A stretch of DNA of 64,000 bases from Neospora caninum Liverpool (lineage: Eukaryota; Apicomplexa; Conoidasida; Eucoccidiorida; Sarcocystidae). Both the position numbers and the translations under genes were made by a program. Below the pieces are notes generated by a model, which searched no databases, was not told the origin of the DNA, and saw only the letters and a list, made by a program, of their open reading frames with translations. Position 1 is the first letter of the stretch. Every line of letters begins with the position of its first letter. This document shows positions 44,845-58,491 of the stretch, piece by piece. The stretch is from positions 527,920 to 591,919 of the forward strand of contig NC_018395.1 of assembly GCF_000208865.1 (NCBI RefSeq). The letters are read 5' to 3'.

Positions 44845-47617
44845 GGGCTATGGGTCAATGCTTTGAGCAACAGATATTATGTGAGTCCATATTGCCATAT
44901 GTAAGTCGCTGAGGTGTATACTGATGAATGTCTGTATGTCTGTATGTATACATGTATGTATGTACGAATGTCTATGTTTGTATTAATGTACGGGTGTAAA
45001 CGTATATACGCAGACGCAATGTATTTATATATTTGTGTACATCGGACAGATACAACAGCAGTCCACTCTTTTCTTCCCAATCCTCAGTGCCATCCTGATA
45101 TCTTTGTGCCTGTTTTGCTGAATATAGTATCTACTTCTTGGCCACCTACCTCAGCGCCCGCGTGAGGCTTTCCTGCTGAGGCTCCCAGAGCTTCAAACGC
45201 AAAACGAGTGCACCGACGGTGGGCTTTTTCTCTACGGACGCTGTATTACTATCTCTGCAAGATTATTTTGCATCGTTACGAACTTCTCGAGAAGACGAAT
45301 TGTGTTGGTTTTTATCTAGTCTGAACTTTTGAATTGCTGTGGAATCAACTGGTGCTATTCCTGGAGAGGCGTGAATCTGTTCGTCGAGCTTGTTCTGCTC
45401 TCTTTTTGGAGTTCTGTGGTTTCTCCCCCGTTAAAGCTTCCACTGTGTTCAATAAAATCGAGAGCCTCTCCCCTGTTGGGTTCCTTGTTTCCAGACCCCT
45501 CAGACTCTCCCGATATCTCTCATCTGTCCATTTCCTGGCAATGCAGCGCTTGCATGCTCTCCATGTACAGCTTCACAGTTCTTTGTGTTTCATATCCAGG
45601 TGGTTATTGTTCAAACCGCAGCCATAGACCGACCTTGGAGGGTGTCTCCAATGAAAGAGAAAGACAAACAGAAGAGATTCTTGACTGCCCCGCGAGCTGG
45701 AGGCGCTCTCTGGTGAGGTTGGTGGCTTGGCCCAAACCACGCATTTCGCCAACTTCCTCGTCTTCCCTTTTCTTCAGATTTTTGCAGACACACTCAATAT
45801 ATTTGTTCATATCTAGGTTGTGGTATGTGGGCGTGTCTATGAACACAGTCGTTTTTCTACGGTTGGCACAAGCATGCATGAATATAGATAACAGTAAAAT
45901 GCGTAGGTGAAATAAAAGTCGTGGTCACATGCGTGACCACCCTTTTTTCAGGATCCTCCTACTTGCATAGATTCCATATTTGCATCCGGGTGGTTATATT
46001 TATTGTTGGAGAGTGATGCATAGTGAAGGTCGTGTCTTTATCATCGCTCAACGTTATCTTAACGTTGTCCCTTCTCGGGGGGTGGAGACGGCCAACTCGT
46101 TTTCCTATCCTGACGTTCGTGTTCCAAATGCGTTCAGGTCGTGCAGTTGCTTCGAATGTCCAAGTGGTTCCTCAATAGCAAGTGTCGTAAGTGCCTCTTT
46201 TTGTCAAGTAGGACGATTTCCGGTTTTCGAGTTCAGCGGTGTCCTGGGGTGGATTCGACTGCTCTCTTGCCACCGGAGTGACTTGCCGAAACGAGCTGAG
46301 CAGCTGCCGGAAGCAGGTAACAGAGCAGATTGAGAGCCAACCTCGGAGGAAAATCGACTTCAGCGAAAATCAGTGTCGATCAGTCTGCCACAGAGGCGCA
46401 GCGGGGGAGCTGAGGCTGACGTCTGGGGAGTGTGAACTGCAGTAGCCACTCAGACGGCGAGACATTTAAGTCTTTGCAGTGCTGCGGTGTGCCGGTGTTT
46501 TCTCGGACCAGCGCCCAAATCGCATGCACTAAGTCTTTTCATCGTCGTCCAGATGCACAGAAGTGAACCCCTGCGGGAGTCGAGACTGCCGCTAAACGCG
46601 TCGGTTGGCAAGAAAAACGCCTTGCCTCCCAGCGACAGTTTCTTATCTCAGGTGAGACGAAGAGGGAAAGCGCTTAAACACATTTCGACGAGGCCTGTAA
46701 AGATCCACTAGATTCAAAAAAGAGTGAACGTCAGATGGAAAGCACAACGGAATGAAGATCGAGGTTCCCATGCCTCTCGATTCCATGGGATTTACTTCTA
46801 CATAATTGAAGTAGATATGTGTCTGTGCACAAACACGTGGACAGAGTGAGAGAGAGGAGGGGACATATGCGCATATACATATGTACCTTTTATTGTTAAG
46901 CGTGTGCCTGTCCAGCTGTATGTGTATACGCAAATATTCACAGATGCCTGCATATATCAGTAATCAGCAGAGGGATGACGAATAGTTGATAGTTCGGATA
47001 TCATAGAAGCGCATGGTGTTTCTTCTCGTATCGATCCCACTACACCCCATTCATATATATCTATTATGTAAATGCTTCCGCTTGCATACAGATTAATACT
47101 GAATCGTAGGGAAGCGACGCCGTAGATCCTATATGGGAGAGACATCATCTCTACCGACAGTTCCCTTAGTGTGTACATGCATTTTATTTGCTCTCTTACA
47201 GGTACCAAAAGGCTTCCGAATCATGCGTAACCTCAAACCACGACTGCCGAAGGTGAGAACTGCTGCCAACACCGCAAATATATGTGGGTGTAGATTGATA
47301 GATAGCAGTGATTCCGAAAATTAGCTGACTGGTCCCAACTGTATGGATATATCCGTATCTGTCTAGACGGATTCATAAGAATAAATTCGGATTGTCGTTT
47401 ATCTCAGGTTGTGCCGTGCATCGTGCTTGAAGGTGGTCCTGAAATGGCATCAGCCGGCATATCCGGGAAGAATCTCTCTTCGCGTTTGCGTCCACAAGAA
47501 GACCTTCTCGTTGGCAGTAGTCTCACAGAGTGTACTCTCATCAGCAAGATCTCACTGAAGGGTCTCAATGCTTTTATTGGCGCAAGTCGAACGGAAAGAA
47601 GCACAAGTCACCCTTAG
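43435..47617 (+). CDS. HORMA-fold protein, p31comet (MAD2L1BP)-like candidate, 10 exons
   Basis: Proposed exons: 43435-43554, 43617-43693, 44314-44431, 44561-44632, 45600-45641, 46138-46186, 46237-46316, 46553-46651, 47202-47252, 47408-47617. They join in phase to 305 residues (human p31comet: 274). The start has a helix ending LFLRGHTAAPLEEMRRL, like p31comet MYQRQQLPLPYEQLKHF and the Mad2/Rev7 YQRGIYP region. It is followed by a strand and a helix-plus-strand VDTCLRSLQSMIRAG then VTEVVVIVQ, the HORMA alpha-C/beta pattern (Rev7 VEKVVVVI). The end, TLISKISLKGL, resembles the p31comet C-terminal WFQAPVTFKGF. p31comet bridges Mad2 to the TRIP13 ATPase to silence the spindle checkpoint. The HORMA fold is moderately supported, and the p31comet assignment over Rev7 or Mad2 rests on the long insert and the C-terminus. 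Two introns are very short (62 and 50 bases). The exon ends at 45641 and 43617 are the weakest. Confidence 0.55.
44809..44841. repeat. (TA)n microsatellite
   Basis: About 33 bases of alternating A/T in the intron between the exons ending 44632 and starting 45600 of the HORMA-like gene. Confidence 0.9.
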
Positions 47618-50517
47618 CAACTACCACCGTCTTGGCAGTTTTTGAAGTTCCAGAGTATATTTTGAATCACATTTGTTTGCTTGACGAAACAACACTTCTG
47701 ACTTTTTTCTTTCGTTCTTAATGGAAGAGGCTGGCGCCGACTATTTGACTTCTCGCGGATATCCAGAGAGCGGGAAGCATTCACATGCATTTAGTTATAT
47801 CTTAGAGCTCTAAGAAGGTTGAAAGTCCGAGATGTACGTAGGCTAATCTGCATGTTCGGAGGGCTAGAATGCAAGAAACCCCTTCTTTTTTCCCGCAAGC
47901 ACTACACAAACGGGCTACTAGGAAGGTCCTTGCCTTCAGCACCCAGAAGGCCATGGCATATTTCAAATGTGTCGCCTTTTGATAGAGCCATCAGAGAATG
48001 GATGACAATTCAAGGCACCTTCGGACGCGGTACCTGCACTACTGCGGAAACAAATGGAAAACGAAAGTCGCCATGTCTTTTCTTGTGTGTATGGCGCCCT
48101 CATAAGGCCACAGGTTTGTGGTGTTTCCCATTTACCTCCTCTGCGCACTTTTTACTCAGAGAAAAGAGATTCATTCTAGCCTTTCTAATCTCTAGACTCA
48201 GACATCTTCCCTGTATGTGTTGGCTTCTCAATCAAACTGCATTTTAGGCTGAAGAATGGGATTTGAGTCCCCTCATCAAAACCTTGCATCTGGCGGACTG
48301 AAAAATATCGTTCTGCCAACCTAATGGGGCCTTCTAGGTGCCCTTTGTTGAGATTCCACGAACCCGAGAATGTACGGGCATTTGTGCGTTGATGGAAGCG
48401 GAACCAGCAGCCAGGCTGGGGCACGCACTCTGTTCGTGTTTCGAATGGCAGTGGCCTGTTTTCCCCGCATGCTCTCCTTCATTCACTGCATCTCTTCAAC
48501 CAGTCTGAAGCAGCACGCTAGGCCTTTCCGCAGTGCAGATCAGGTTTGGCAAATGGGGCGAAAATACCTTGCTTGTAATTTTGCAAAGCCCACAAGCACG
48601 ATCAAGAAGGTTAGACGCAAAGTCTCTTCTACTGATTTTGCCCCTTGGAAATGCTAGCCTAGCAGTTTGGTCCAGTCTCTGAGGAGATTCGGAATGCCAA
48701 AAAGACGCAGGAAGGGGAGCCGTTGGTCAAGTAACGGTCAGCTCTCATATCTGGGGTTTAAAACGTTTCCTTGCAGGTTCACAGTAGTCGATACCTGGCC
48801 CTTCCCTCCAATTGCATGTTGTCTAAGTCTTGTTGTGTGTTTCGTTGTCCCCTCTACAAACTGGGTCGTAGCTATTTCGTATACGAACGATCCCGGTAGG
48901 GTGCCCGTGACACAATCTGTGGACCGTCGTGTATGTCTACCGTAGTCTACACCGGATGCGGGTATAAACACATTCACACTTCAACCCACGCTTGCTCGGC
49001 AATACATGGTAAGATATGGATCTGCGTTGTGATGATTGGTTTATGACCACACTACGAAGTAGCCGCACCCACATTAATCATACAGTTGATCACTAAACAA
49101 CGTACACGCATATTTTCCTCTCCCCCCTCTCCAGAGTTTTGCCTTTTCTCCTTGTTCCCGACTTCTTCCGGCGGTATCCTTTTTTCTATCCTTGAAATGC
49201 GACCATCAATCCCCTACAACAATCAAAGAGGAATGGAGGACTGTCGAAGCGCTGTAGTGGTCAGCCGCGGAGCGTGGCCAGCTAGAGTGGCGAAAGCTAC
49301 TTCAGTGGCCAACTAGTCTCGAAATCGCCCGGGAAACTGTTCGAGAATTTACCAGCGCACTGTCACAACAAAAAGGCCGATAGAAAAGGTTCGGTAGCAC
49401 CGAGGGGTCTGTATTTCGACTAAAAAAAAACTGTTTCCTAGGATTACTATCATCGTTTCTACGTACCTGTCCGATAAATCAGCAGCATCGACCAAATAGT
49501 AACCAGACTCTTTGTGTTGACACTCTGCGAGCAAAAGTGCAGTATGACATCTGCAGTTGTGAGGCTCTATACTGCTTTTCACGCCACGATCGGGCACAGA
49601 GCACAGCCAGCTGGCAATTGTAAAAGAATTAATTCAGTGAGCAATTAACCCATAAGGACGCATGCTTTCTTTAACATGTATATAGTGTGTGTCTCGCACA
49701 GAATGCTTCTAACAGAAATGAGCGAACGGAGACGGCACAACAAGTCCCTACTATCTCCCTGTATTATTTCCACGCGGCCAGCGCAAAAAGCTAGAGAATC
49801 GAGCCGCATTCTGTCTGTCAAGAAAAAAGGCGATTTTAGGCATGCAGACTCCCTCGAAGGCTTTAGCTGCGTCCCAGTTTTTTAATTGGCTTGGCACACG
49901 GTAGGATATATGCAAAACATGATTGTTTTCTACGTAACACAGCCGGCCGTGAAGACTGAGCTTGCCAACAAAATGCTTGTACAGGTCCCATGAGCGAATG
50001 AGCACCTTCAAAGTCCTCGTCCAGTACGATTTCACTACTTAAGTGGTCCCCTGTATGTGACGCTGGAGAACGTTCTCGCCTATTTATCTCCTCTCGGTCT
50101 GGCCTGGAGAGCGGAAATACGATGCATACGCAGTAAACCTGATATCTTATCGTCAGAAGAACCGTGACTGCATTCGCGGTGCCGTACAGTGTAGCCGCGC
50201 CTATGCATCGGAAGAAATACAATCCTCTAAGGTCCGCTGCTCGACTTGAGCAAGGCACGGCAAAAACAGCCAGACGAGACAGGATCGGTCGTCGGCTTTC
50301 CGTACGAGTTTTTCTGATGCACTAAAAAAGTCTTGCTTCCCGCCATGGCCGCTCGCGTCTATGTGTCAAAGTGACTTAGACCTGCAGTCCAGTGTAGCGT
50401 CATATAGCAAGGGAACAAAGTCTCACGAAGCATTCATTTAATGTGGTTGTCATAAGATGCAAGGCCACGTTCCACCCGGTAAATGTTACTTCTGTACGCA
50501 CGCACCGTTCGTGCGCG
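47618..50517. other. Convergent spacer between the HORMA-like gene and KAP3
   Basis: This 2.9-kb stretch lies between the 3' ends of two convergent genes. It is close to balanced in composition, poor in long open frames and nearly free of the TA tracts common elsewhere. I see no coding exon, RNA gene or repeat I can support. Confidence 0.55.
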
Positions 50518-53500
50518 TCAACCTACTAAGGATTTCGTTTTCCCGTAAACGGCACGGTATCTTGTGCTTCTTCTTTGGCAAGCAGTTCGAGTGAGTTGCT
50601 CTTCGTACTGGAGCCCCTGCAGGTAAAGGAAGTTTCTTTCCTCTTCCACTGGACTAAGCCAAAGATATGGGTTCAAGCGTAACTCACGTGTGTCCGTTGC
50701 ACGTTACCGCCTCCAGCCATGCGTGGTTCCATTTGCGGAATTCCAACGTCTTGATGCTGTCCTGAGTATCTCCATCGAGCGTCTTTTCAGACGAATTACC
50801 GGCAAAGCCAGAACACAAAAAGTCACAAAGGCCTAAAAAAGCGCATGCTGCGAGTCAAACCAGGCACACGTGCCGTAATATCGAACTGTTCGAGACCGAT
50901 CTGTCAAAATCGTATGATGTCATGTGAGTTGGCCAGCGTCGTGGAATGTAGCGGGGTAGAAAACGGACCCCTTCTGCAGCGATCCGCGTGTTTTTCTTCG
51001 AACGGCAACGGAGAGAACAGGCGCTGCCGCTGCTGTTAGGAACGAAAGGCGTGCCATTGGCCGCGTGATTGTACTAAAAACCCTCGCTTGTTTTTCAGGT
51101 GTCGTCTTTAGCGCGGCGTGTTTCGCTGACGCATGCTGCATTTGGACTTGCTTTACGATAGACACGCGTGCATGTTGCATCTTTCAAAGACTGCTTTCCA
51201 TAGAAATGTGAGCCTTTTAAATCGAATACAGAGGTTGGCAGTGGATAGCTGCTATCTCCTTGCAACTGCCAAGGTCTTCTCTGACCAATTTTGCGTCCTT
51301 CCCCAGAGGGACTAGGGCGCAGCTGTTCGGTGGCAGGCATCTCAGCACTTACCATAAGCAATCGAAGAGCCTCCACCGCCTATCGAAGTCACATTGAAAA
51401 GTCACACAAATGACAGCACGTCTTCTGCATACCCCGGGGCGCTCCACAGGGACCCTACCCGATCGGACCGCTTCCCCGAGACGAATAAACGAATTGCGTA
51501 ACTGGAACGGTTAGGGGGGCAATCGATACCGTCTACAAGCTTACCGAACTGATCTGGTGAATGAGACACACTGGCTAGCTCATTTGGTGCGATTGGGACA
51601 TAGAACGGGTTTCCTTTTTTCATTTGGAGAAAGCGCCGCTTACTTCACAATTTAGAGTTATATCTGGGTGACAAGAGAGGCGGTGGAAACAGATGGGCAG
51701 AAATGTTTGGGCCAGCACGATCTCCCTGCAGATGGCACAGTCGCGATGTATCAGGATTTACCCTGTTTGAGATCCCGATCGCGTATCGCAGATCCGAGAA
51801 CACTGCAACCTTTTTGTGCTCTACTCTTTCCTTTCAAAGCTGTCGTCTAAAGCTCAGATACTAGGACTCTTCGAGCATTCTGCTACCAAGGTGATGCACT
51901 CTGAAGTACAACGTGATGCTGGAAATTCCCCAGCAAACCGTCACCAGCACGGTTTTGGCGCTTTTCGAAAAAACGTTTCTCGCCCCCCAGGATTTTTGCA
52001 TCAGACGTCAGACGCAAGTCCCGTACAAAATTTCCCCGGGCGCGAGAGTAGCGAGCTCGCATTTTAGTTTGACTCGACCTCCATGTGTTTCAAAGTTCCA
52101 TCACGGAGTGTGGTTATCTAGTTGCGGTGCTTTCTACAAAAGGAAAGGAAAATCTCCTAACTTGTTGTCCCGTTGTGCTGGTATAAGGAAACGGTGTTTT
52201 CGGGTCTAGCTCGGCTGCGACATGTGCAATTCAATCTAATGGTGACAGCTAAGGCGAACTCCTTCTGGTGTGTGGAACCTAATATGCCATTTGGGAAAGT
52301 GTAGCATAGACATCAAGAGAAAAGGGACCGGTAAAAAAGCGTAGCTGCTGTCCCAACAACGTATGTTTTCACTTTGTTTTACCTCGTTGACTCATTCTCC
52401 AGAAATCTTCTGAAGCACCGAACCAATTGGACGAGGACCTCTTCAGAGGAGGAAGTTCCGGGGCGCGTAAGAAGGTCATTAAGTAGGGCTATCATCTGGG
52501 AAGTAGCACCGGTCGTTGCGACTTCTTGGCTTCTCACCAATCCCTCAGTTAAATTAATAGCACGCAGTACAGCGTCATCTGAAGTCTCCTCGTTTTCAAG
52601 AAGCCTGGCAAGCGAGCACCACCCGGGAAGAGTTTCGACACGGGGCGTATTCAGAATCTCTACGGGCACTCTTTCACCACTTACATCACCATGGGCTGGA
52701 CCCTTGTGACTGGCTTTTTGTAAACGTCTCGCTTGTTCATGGCATGGAGAGGGGAAAACTTAGATGGCCTGGAACCGCCATGGAGAATTCGTGATCCGCG
52801 AGAATGAACATCGTGGCATTGTCACGGGATTCGGGGCGATGTCGTGGCCGACTCCTCTCTCAGTGACTTCATTCACACGAGAACAACAGGCATCTAACGG
52901 AAGAGGGAAGTCCGAATATCGCGCTTCCGAAGTCCACTCCAGATCTCCAAAGCCATGCGTGACCCCTGAACCCGTATGCCTTTGACCAACAATGCAACAG
53001 AGAATCCTGAACCGGGTCGGCCACGCTAAGAGTAGCCTGAACAGCAAAGCTGACACGCCAGGTAGCTACCTCACCGGTGCAAAAGTGATGTGAGACCGGC
53101 TTCACAGAGGAAAGCCCAAGGAACGTCACAATCGAGGACGAGATTGCCGAAGGTCTCCACTATCAACATTGGGAATGCTTCATTTTCGAGGTGTTCTTCA
53201 GCGATCTTCAGCAGCTGCTCTCCCCAAGCCTCCAGTCTACAACGTGTTCAACAAACCAAATGCACATCTTCCAGTGGACATGGGGGGAGGATGAAGTCCC
53301 CGTTCAAAGCGAGCCAAGCACGAAAAACAGAGTGTAAGGGTAAACAGCTTCCCGTCGGGAGGCAGGCGAATCGTCACAGTTCCAGCTAGAGTCGGATCCT
53401 TTTACTGTTCGCATGGAAGCTTGGGACCGGAACCCAGGCAAGAATACCCGGCTGAGGATGAGGGTTCTCATTTGGAGAAATGGCTTCCTCAAGGGCTGTT

Positions 53501-56500
53501 CACTCTCCACAGAAACGGCGGCCGTCCAAACCTGTGATGGTCGAGCGTGCCTCACGGACTGACACATCTGAAGCAGAGAACTATTTCAATGCAAGCGGCG
53601 ACCACATCGTGGAACCTAGCTGCACGCCAGCTCTCTGATGCCTCCAGTCTTAGGCTTTTCAGAGAGGCTGGCTCTTAGGCAGGGGGTCCAGAGAATGACT
53701 GGGGAAGTTCTACGCTGGGTGCACGGCATTCTCCCAACGCGCGCGCCGTCGCGTGAAGAGCGAACTATGGTTCTGTGCAGTCGTCGCCACCTCTGTGTGT
53801 TCGAATACGACAGAATTGTCGATATGCTTATTTCCGATCTCCGGAGTCTCAAGCTGTCGCCTCGGCACCCTGACGAGCTGGGGTTCTAATGGCCTTCTCG
53901 CTGCTGGCTTAGCACCGGCTTCCTGAAATGTCGCTGGGGCCGAGAAACAGAGTCAACACCTCCGCAGAAGAAAACCTGCGGATGTTGTGGGCTACAGAAT
54001 GCGCTTCCCCCCCCCCCCCAACTAGCTCGCTCACCCCGGCGTGTCTGTGAGGCGACGAACTAGACACCGCCTCGCATCACCGAACGCAGTGACCCTTGCC
54101 AGAACTTCCAAAAGGAGGACGTCTGGATGGGGCAGCCACAACCTGGAAAAGATATCCTTGAAATGTTGGTCTCGTGCACCGACCAGGACTTGGGCTCCCT
54201 GTGGATGCCCGGATAAGTTAACAATGACTCCGCCAAGTTCTCTGCGCATGCGTGAGGAGCAACAAACGAGATCTAAAGGTATTTCACGCATGTGGGCGGC
54301 GTATGATCTGCAGAAGGGTTCGTGCCGAGCTTTCTGTTTCCATGCTATAGACATCGACCGACATCCTACTGCAAACCGGTGCTCGGTAAAGACAACCACG
54401 AGCGCCAGGTGCGAAATATCTTTCCTCCATCGAACGAAGCCGAAAGCATCAACACGCCCTCAGAGAGAGCAGGCAGGTATTGGAAATCGGCGAGAGCAGT
54501 CTCGCGCGACTCTTGGCTGAAGAATGTAGCCGGAAGAAATCGTTGCACAGGCCGACGGGCACACGGGATCACGCGGTGTCGGGGTGATGCTCCTCACTCG
54601 TCTATGCAGGCGCCCTTTGGCGTAGCGGCAGCGACGTCCAGCAAAAGGGGGATGCCTGACTGGTGAAATGTGAGCAGCGAGCTTCCTCGAGGCTCTATCG
54701 TGAGCTGGTAGAGGACGCGGATTGCAGCCTGGACAGGCGTGAAGGGAGGAAGGAGCCGCAGTTCCGAAGCGCGGCATAGGCTGCGTTTGACTCCCACAAG
54801 GGACACACTTCACGGAGTGGTGAACTCTTTGGTCAAAAAAGCGTCGTAGTCGCTCACTCACTCCAAGAACTCAAACCACAGTGAACAGGACATGCGGGTA
54901 CTATGCTTCCTGGGAGAGCAGTCGAGGGACACTTACTGGCCTCACAGCAGGAATGGCAACCAGATCTGCCACGCGGGACAGAATGCCGCAGTCCACCATC
55001 TCGGCGGCAACCGCTGGATCGAAGCTCAAGTTGAAGAGCGTCCGGAGAAGGACCGTAGCTGTTGGTGCACTACCACTGTCGGTTCCCAAAAAACTCTGGA
55101 GAAGGTGTGACGCCTTCGATAGAAACCCTGGTGTCTCACACGACAGTACAGAACGGTACACCTGTTGGTTAGGGCACGCGGAGGATGTCATACAAAAACG
55201 GCCAACCTCCAACTTTAGTGCTGTCGAAACCGGTGCTGTTTGTGGCGGACAGCGTGCCTTCAACCTGTCGAGAGCGCACACTTTCTGAAAAGCAGCTGGA
55301 AGGAAATCTCCTAGAGTATGAGTCTCGGCTAAGAGGAACTTCCGCGGATGTAACGGTATTTAATAACTTTGATTACAGGAGATGTGGTAATCGTCTCCCA
55401 TGTTTTCTACGAGAGCTACGGCCTCTTGAGTCTGCTGAGACAGAAGACCACTCACCGCATTGGATGATTTCGTCTTTGTTCCCATTCATAACACTAAGCT
55501 TCCATAGGAATGACAGACAAACATGCACGAGGTTGCGTTGCTTCCGGTCCAGCAAATCAACAAGCAGTGGTATGATGCCCCTCTTGACCATTTTCTGTTC
55601 CACTCTAGAGGAAGAAGAAAACACAGGACAGGAAATGCCGGTTAAGAAATCAGGAAGTCTCAACTAGAAGCCAAGATGTGTTGCGTCGGAGTCACTGTCT
55701 GAGAAACACCATGAACGCCCAAGTACTCTCTCGGCCACACCCTATCCACATGCAGGGGAAGAGCCCTGTTATTAGCAAACTGGCAGAGACGATAGGTGTT
55801 TATCTTCGCATTTCTTTCCCCAGCCCGCGAGCGGAATAAAGCCAGTCAGTCCAGTTTCCGTGCGCTGTGTAGCTGGTCCTAGTTTAGTATAAAAAGAAGA
55901 TGGAATCGACCTTCGGCAACTGTTCCGTGGTGCAGAACGTAGCAACGTGTCACGGCGGCCGCTTCCTCAAAAGCCTCTGGTAACGGCGCACCTAGATTTT
56001 CGGTAGTTCTAACGCCTTCTGTTCAATACCTAGGACAGTTTATCGAAGTACAATGCTGGTGACGCAGAAGAAATTTCATTTTGGCAATTGCGAAGAAGCG
56101 GCTCTTGTTCAACTCGTACCTCTCGTCTGTCGCTAAGTTGAGGAGCAGCTGGAAGCAGCCGAACAGAAGTTGCTCTTGCGCACACATCCGTTTCTCCTCC
56201 TTTGTCAATGGTCTTGTAGTCTCGCTCATGAGAAGACAACAGAAGGATGAAAAACGAGTTCGATAGAGCAACCGTTGTTAGAAGCGTTCCCGTGGAGACC
56301 CGGATGTCTGTCCTTTCCGCCTCTGCATCCTGCTTCGCAACAACCTGCAAATGCACATCTGTATATATCGATGTAGAACAGCGAAGGTCTGCCTGCATAT
56401 ATCTTTCCTAAGGAAGGCATATTTTGAAACCCTCAGTACGGTGTTGTTCAGGCTCTGACCGCCTGCTTACGCGTGTATCTATGTATCTACGTACACGCAG

Positions 56501-58491
56501 GGTGTGTATGTGTACAGATAGACATAACTGTACGCTGGAGGTATATGCGGCGAGCCGAAAATTCACGTCGTATGTTCCCCTTGTTGATGGCGTTTAGGTG
56601 CCTGCTTGTTAAGCAGTGGAATAGCCGAGTGCGAAGGGGAAAGGGATGTGTAGTACCGCTTTCGCGTGGTGTGTGTCCTAATGTTTCCCGCAGACAAAAC
56701 TCGCACAGCAGCCGAACGGCGACACTAAGGCAGCCTACCCGACGTTCTTGTTTTCGCGGCTCCGAGAATAAACATCGCCGTCGCCACAGTGCGTTTGCGG
56801 CCTCGTAGCGTTTTCCTTGGACGGAACGGCCCCCCGCTGGTTCTCGAAGTGGATGATTTTCAATGCGAGGTCGCCGCACTGGAAGGCATCAAATTTGAGC
56901 GCAGTGACAACGCGAGGTCGCCGCGAATTGAAAGTGAGACAGGGAGGACGTAGCGGTAGAAACGCCTGATTGATTTCGTGCCCGCCTCCTAACGTTTTCT
57001 GGTATGTACCGCTGGAAACGGGGCGACGATTTCGTTCAATACTACTCGGTGGCAATCGAGTGCCGCATCCTCTAGCTTAGCGCCGCGTGGGCGCACAAAA
57101 TGGAGAGGCGCGGAAACGATGCCGGCAGATACCACTACACAGAGGTTTGTCACCGTAGACTTGGATAACCTGGAACTGAAGTCGCACGTGCATGCTTTGT
57201 GTCTCACCTGGTTCTGGACAAGAAAAGGGTGAAATTTCTTGAAGAAAGAGAAGATGAGGAGGAGACTGAGAATGGCCACGGACATTTCGAAACTTTTGTT
57301 GCCTTCTTCCCGTAACACTCGAACCAACAACCTGACTAACTGCTCGGGATCGGTCTCGACCACAAGAAGTCTTCGGAGCGTTGCCCCCTTACAGCAGAGC
57401 GCGAGTATCGCCCATGCCCCTTGTTTCTTCTGCGACTGGAAGCACCGCAAAAGATTACGAATTTCTCTCCGATCGCAAAAACCACCGGTCTGCGCCGGCG
57501 TGCCAGTGTCCGTTTACAGAATCTAGGTGGAGCACAAAAGAAGACGGTCGATGACGCAAACGCTTTCGCCACCTTGCCCCCTGGTCTTGAAGCAAAGTAC
57601 TCTACAGAAAACGAGTGGTCTGACACCATGCTGCGCGTTAATGAGGGCAAAATAAAGCAGTGGAAGTCTCTGCCACTCTCACTTTTGTTTCGACAGCGCA
57701 TGACCATGATTTGCCTCATGGGCTGGATAGTTACTCCCGCCGTTACTATATGTGTTAATTGTGTATCACACAGAATTGCACTGCTGGTTATCTGTAATGT
57801 CCAACTCCTACAACAGGGAAAACGAAGTCACTACCACAGGGGAAATACAACAGCTAGCATCAGACCGTGACGCTCCTCTGACTTCAGAACGGGCATCTTC
57901 GCATCTTTCTCAATAAATACGCCGGGAGCATGCGATGGATGTTTCAGTAGTCAAGAGAGTGCGTTTGTAAGTCCGCGTCTTCCATTTCATTGCATCTAAC
58001 TCTCGGTTCAATTCGCGTTAGCGGAGAGCAGCGATGTGAGGCGGACGAGAGCGATTTTCCAGCGTATCGTCCCGGCGCGAAATATCTAGAGAGACCCTCG
58101 ACTAGCCAGGCAACGGAGATGTTTAGTTAGAGACTATTCCTCTGGGTTTTCCGTATTCCTCCTTGGTTGCGTAGACAGGAGAAGCGAAGAGACGTAGCTA
58201 ATTCCGGTTGACACCTCAAAAAAAGTCCCGAAGGCGGTTTCGTACCAGGTCCTCGTACAGCATCTCCTTGTAGAGGCCGAAATTTGCGAGGGAAGCATTT
58301 TTCGGTAGCAACTCCTCGACACGCACGCGCGTTTCCAGTGGGTCCACCGTCGTTGTTTTAGCAAAATAACCGTCTCCGCTTTCTGTTTGTCTCTCTAAAA
58401 GGCGGAACTGGTCGCGCAGATGGCGACAATCTTTGCCAGTCTCCGCCGATGCAGCCTTCGAACTGCTTTGCCACGTGCTGCGGTCTCCCAT
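50518..58491 (-). CDS. Kinesin-2 associated protein KAP3, about 15 exons (5' end unresolved)
   Basis: Exons in coding order: 58491-58246, 57435-57208, 56878-56828, 56344-56300, 56220-56120, 55604-55456, 55127-54937, 54728-54598, 54241-54035, 53236-53075, 52604-52383, 51725-51644, 51379-51353, 50782-50708, 50616-50518; 671 residues in consistent phase. KAP3 is the armadillo-repeat non-motor subunit of heterotrimeric kinesin-2, which drives anterograde intraflagellar transport. Matches to human KIFAP3 include EMLYEDL (ELLYEDI), LLVRVLREE (ALARVLRED), AQEQLLFGCFQLLLNLATDE ([20 protein letters not shown]), LLRTLFNLSFD (LRLLLNLSFD), VIVNLSG, LIVETFGNLV (VIECLGTLANL) and, near the end, EFRKWNHAWLEA (KFRWHNSQWLEMV). 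Many exon joins are gapless against human. One exon is 27 bases. The human N-terminal 80 or so residues are not placed; the first exon's frame is open to 58905 but the only ATG is at 58491, so an upstream exon is likely. Human KAP3 also has a longer C-terminal tail. Confidence 0.9.

Noticed and set aside
51913..52209. 98-codon + strand frame inside a KAP3 intron
   Set aside because: It has no family resemblance and no supporting exons; intronic chance frame.
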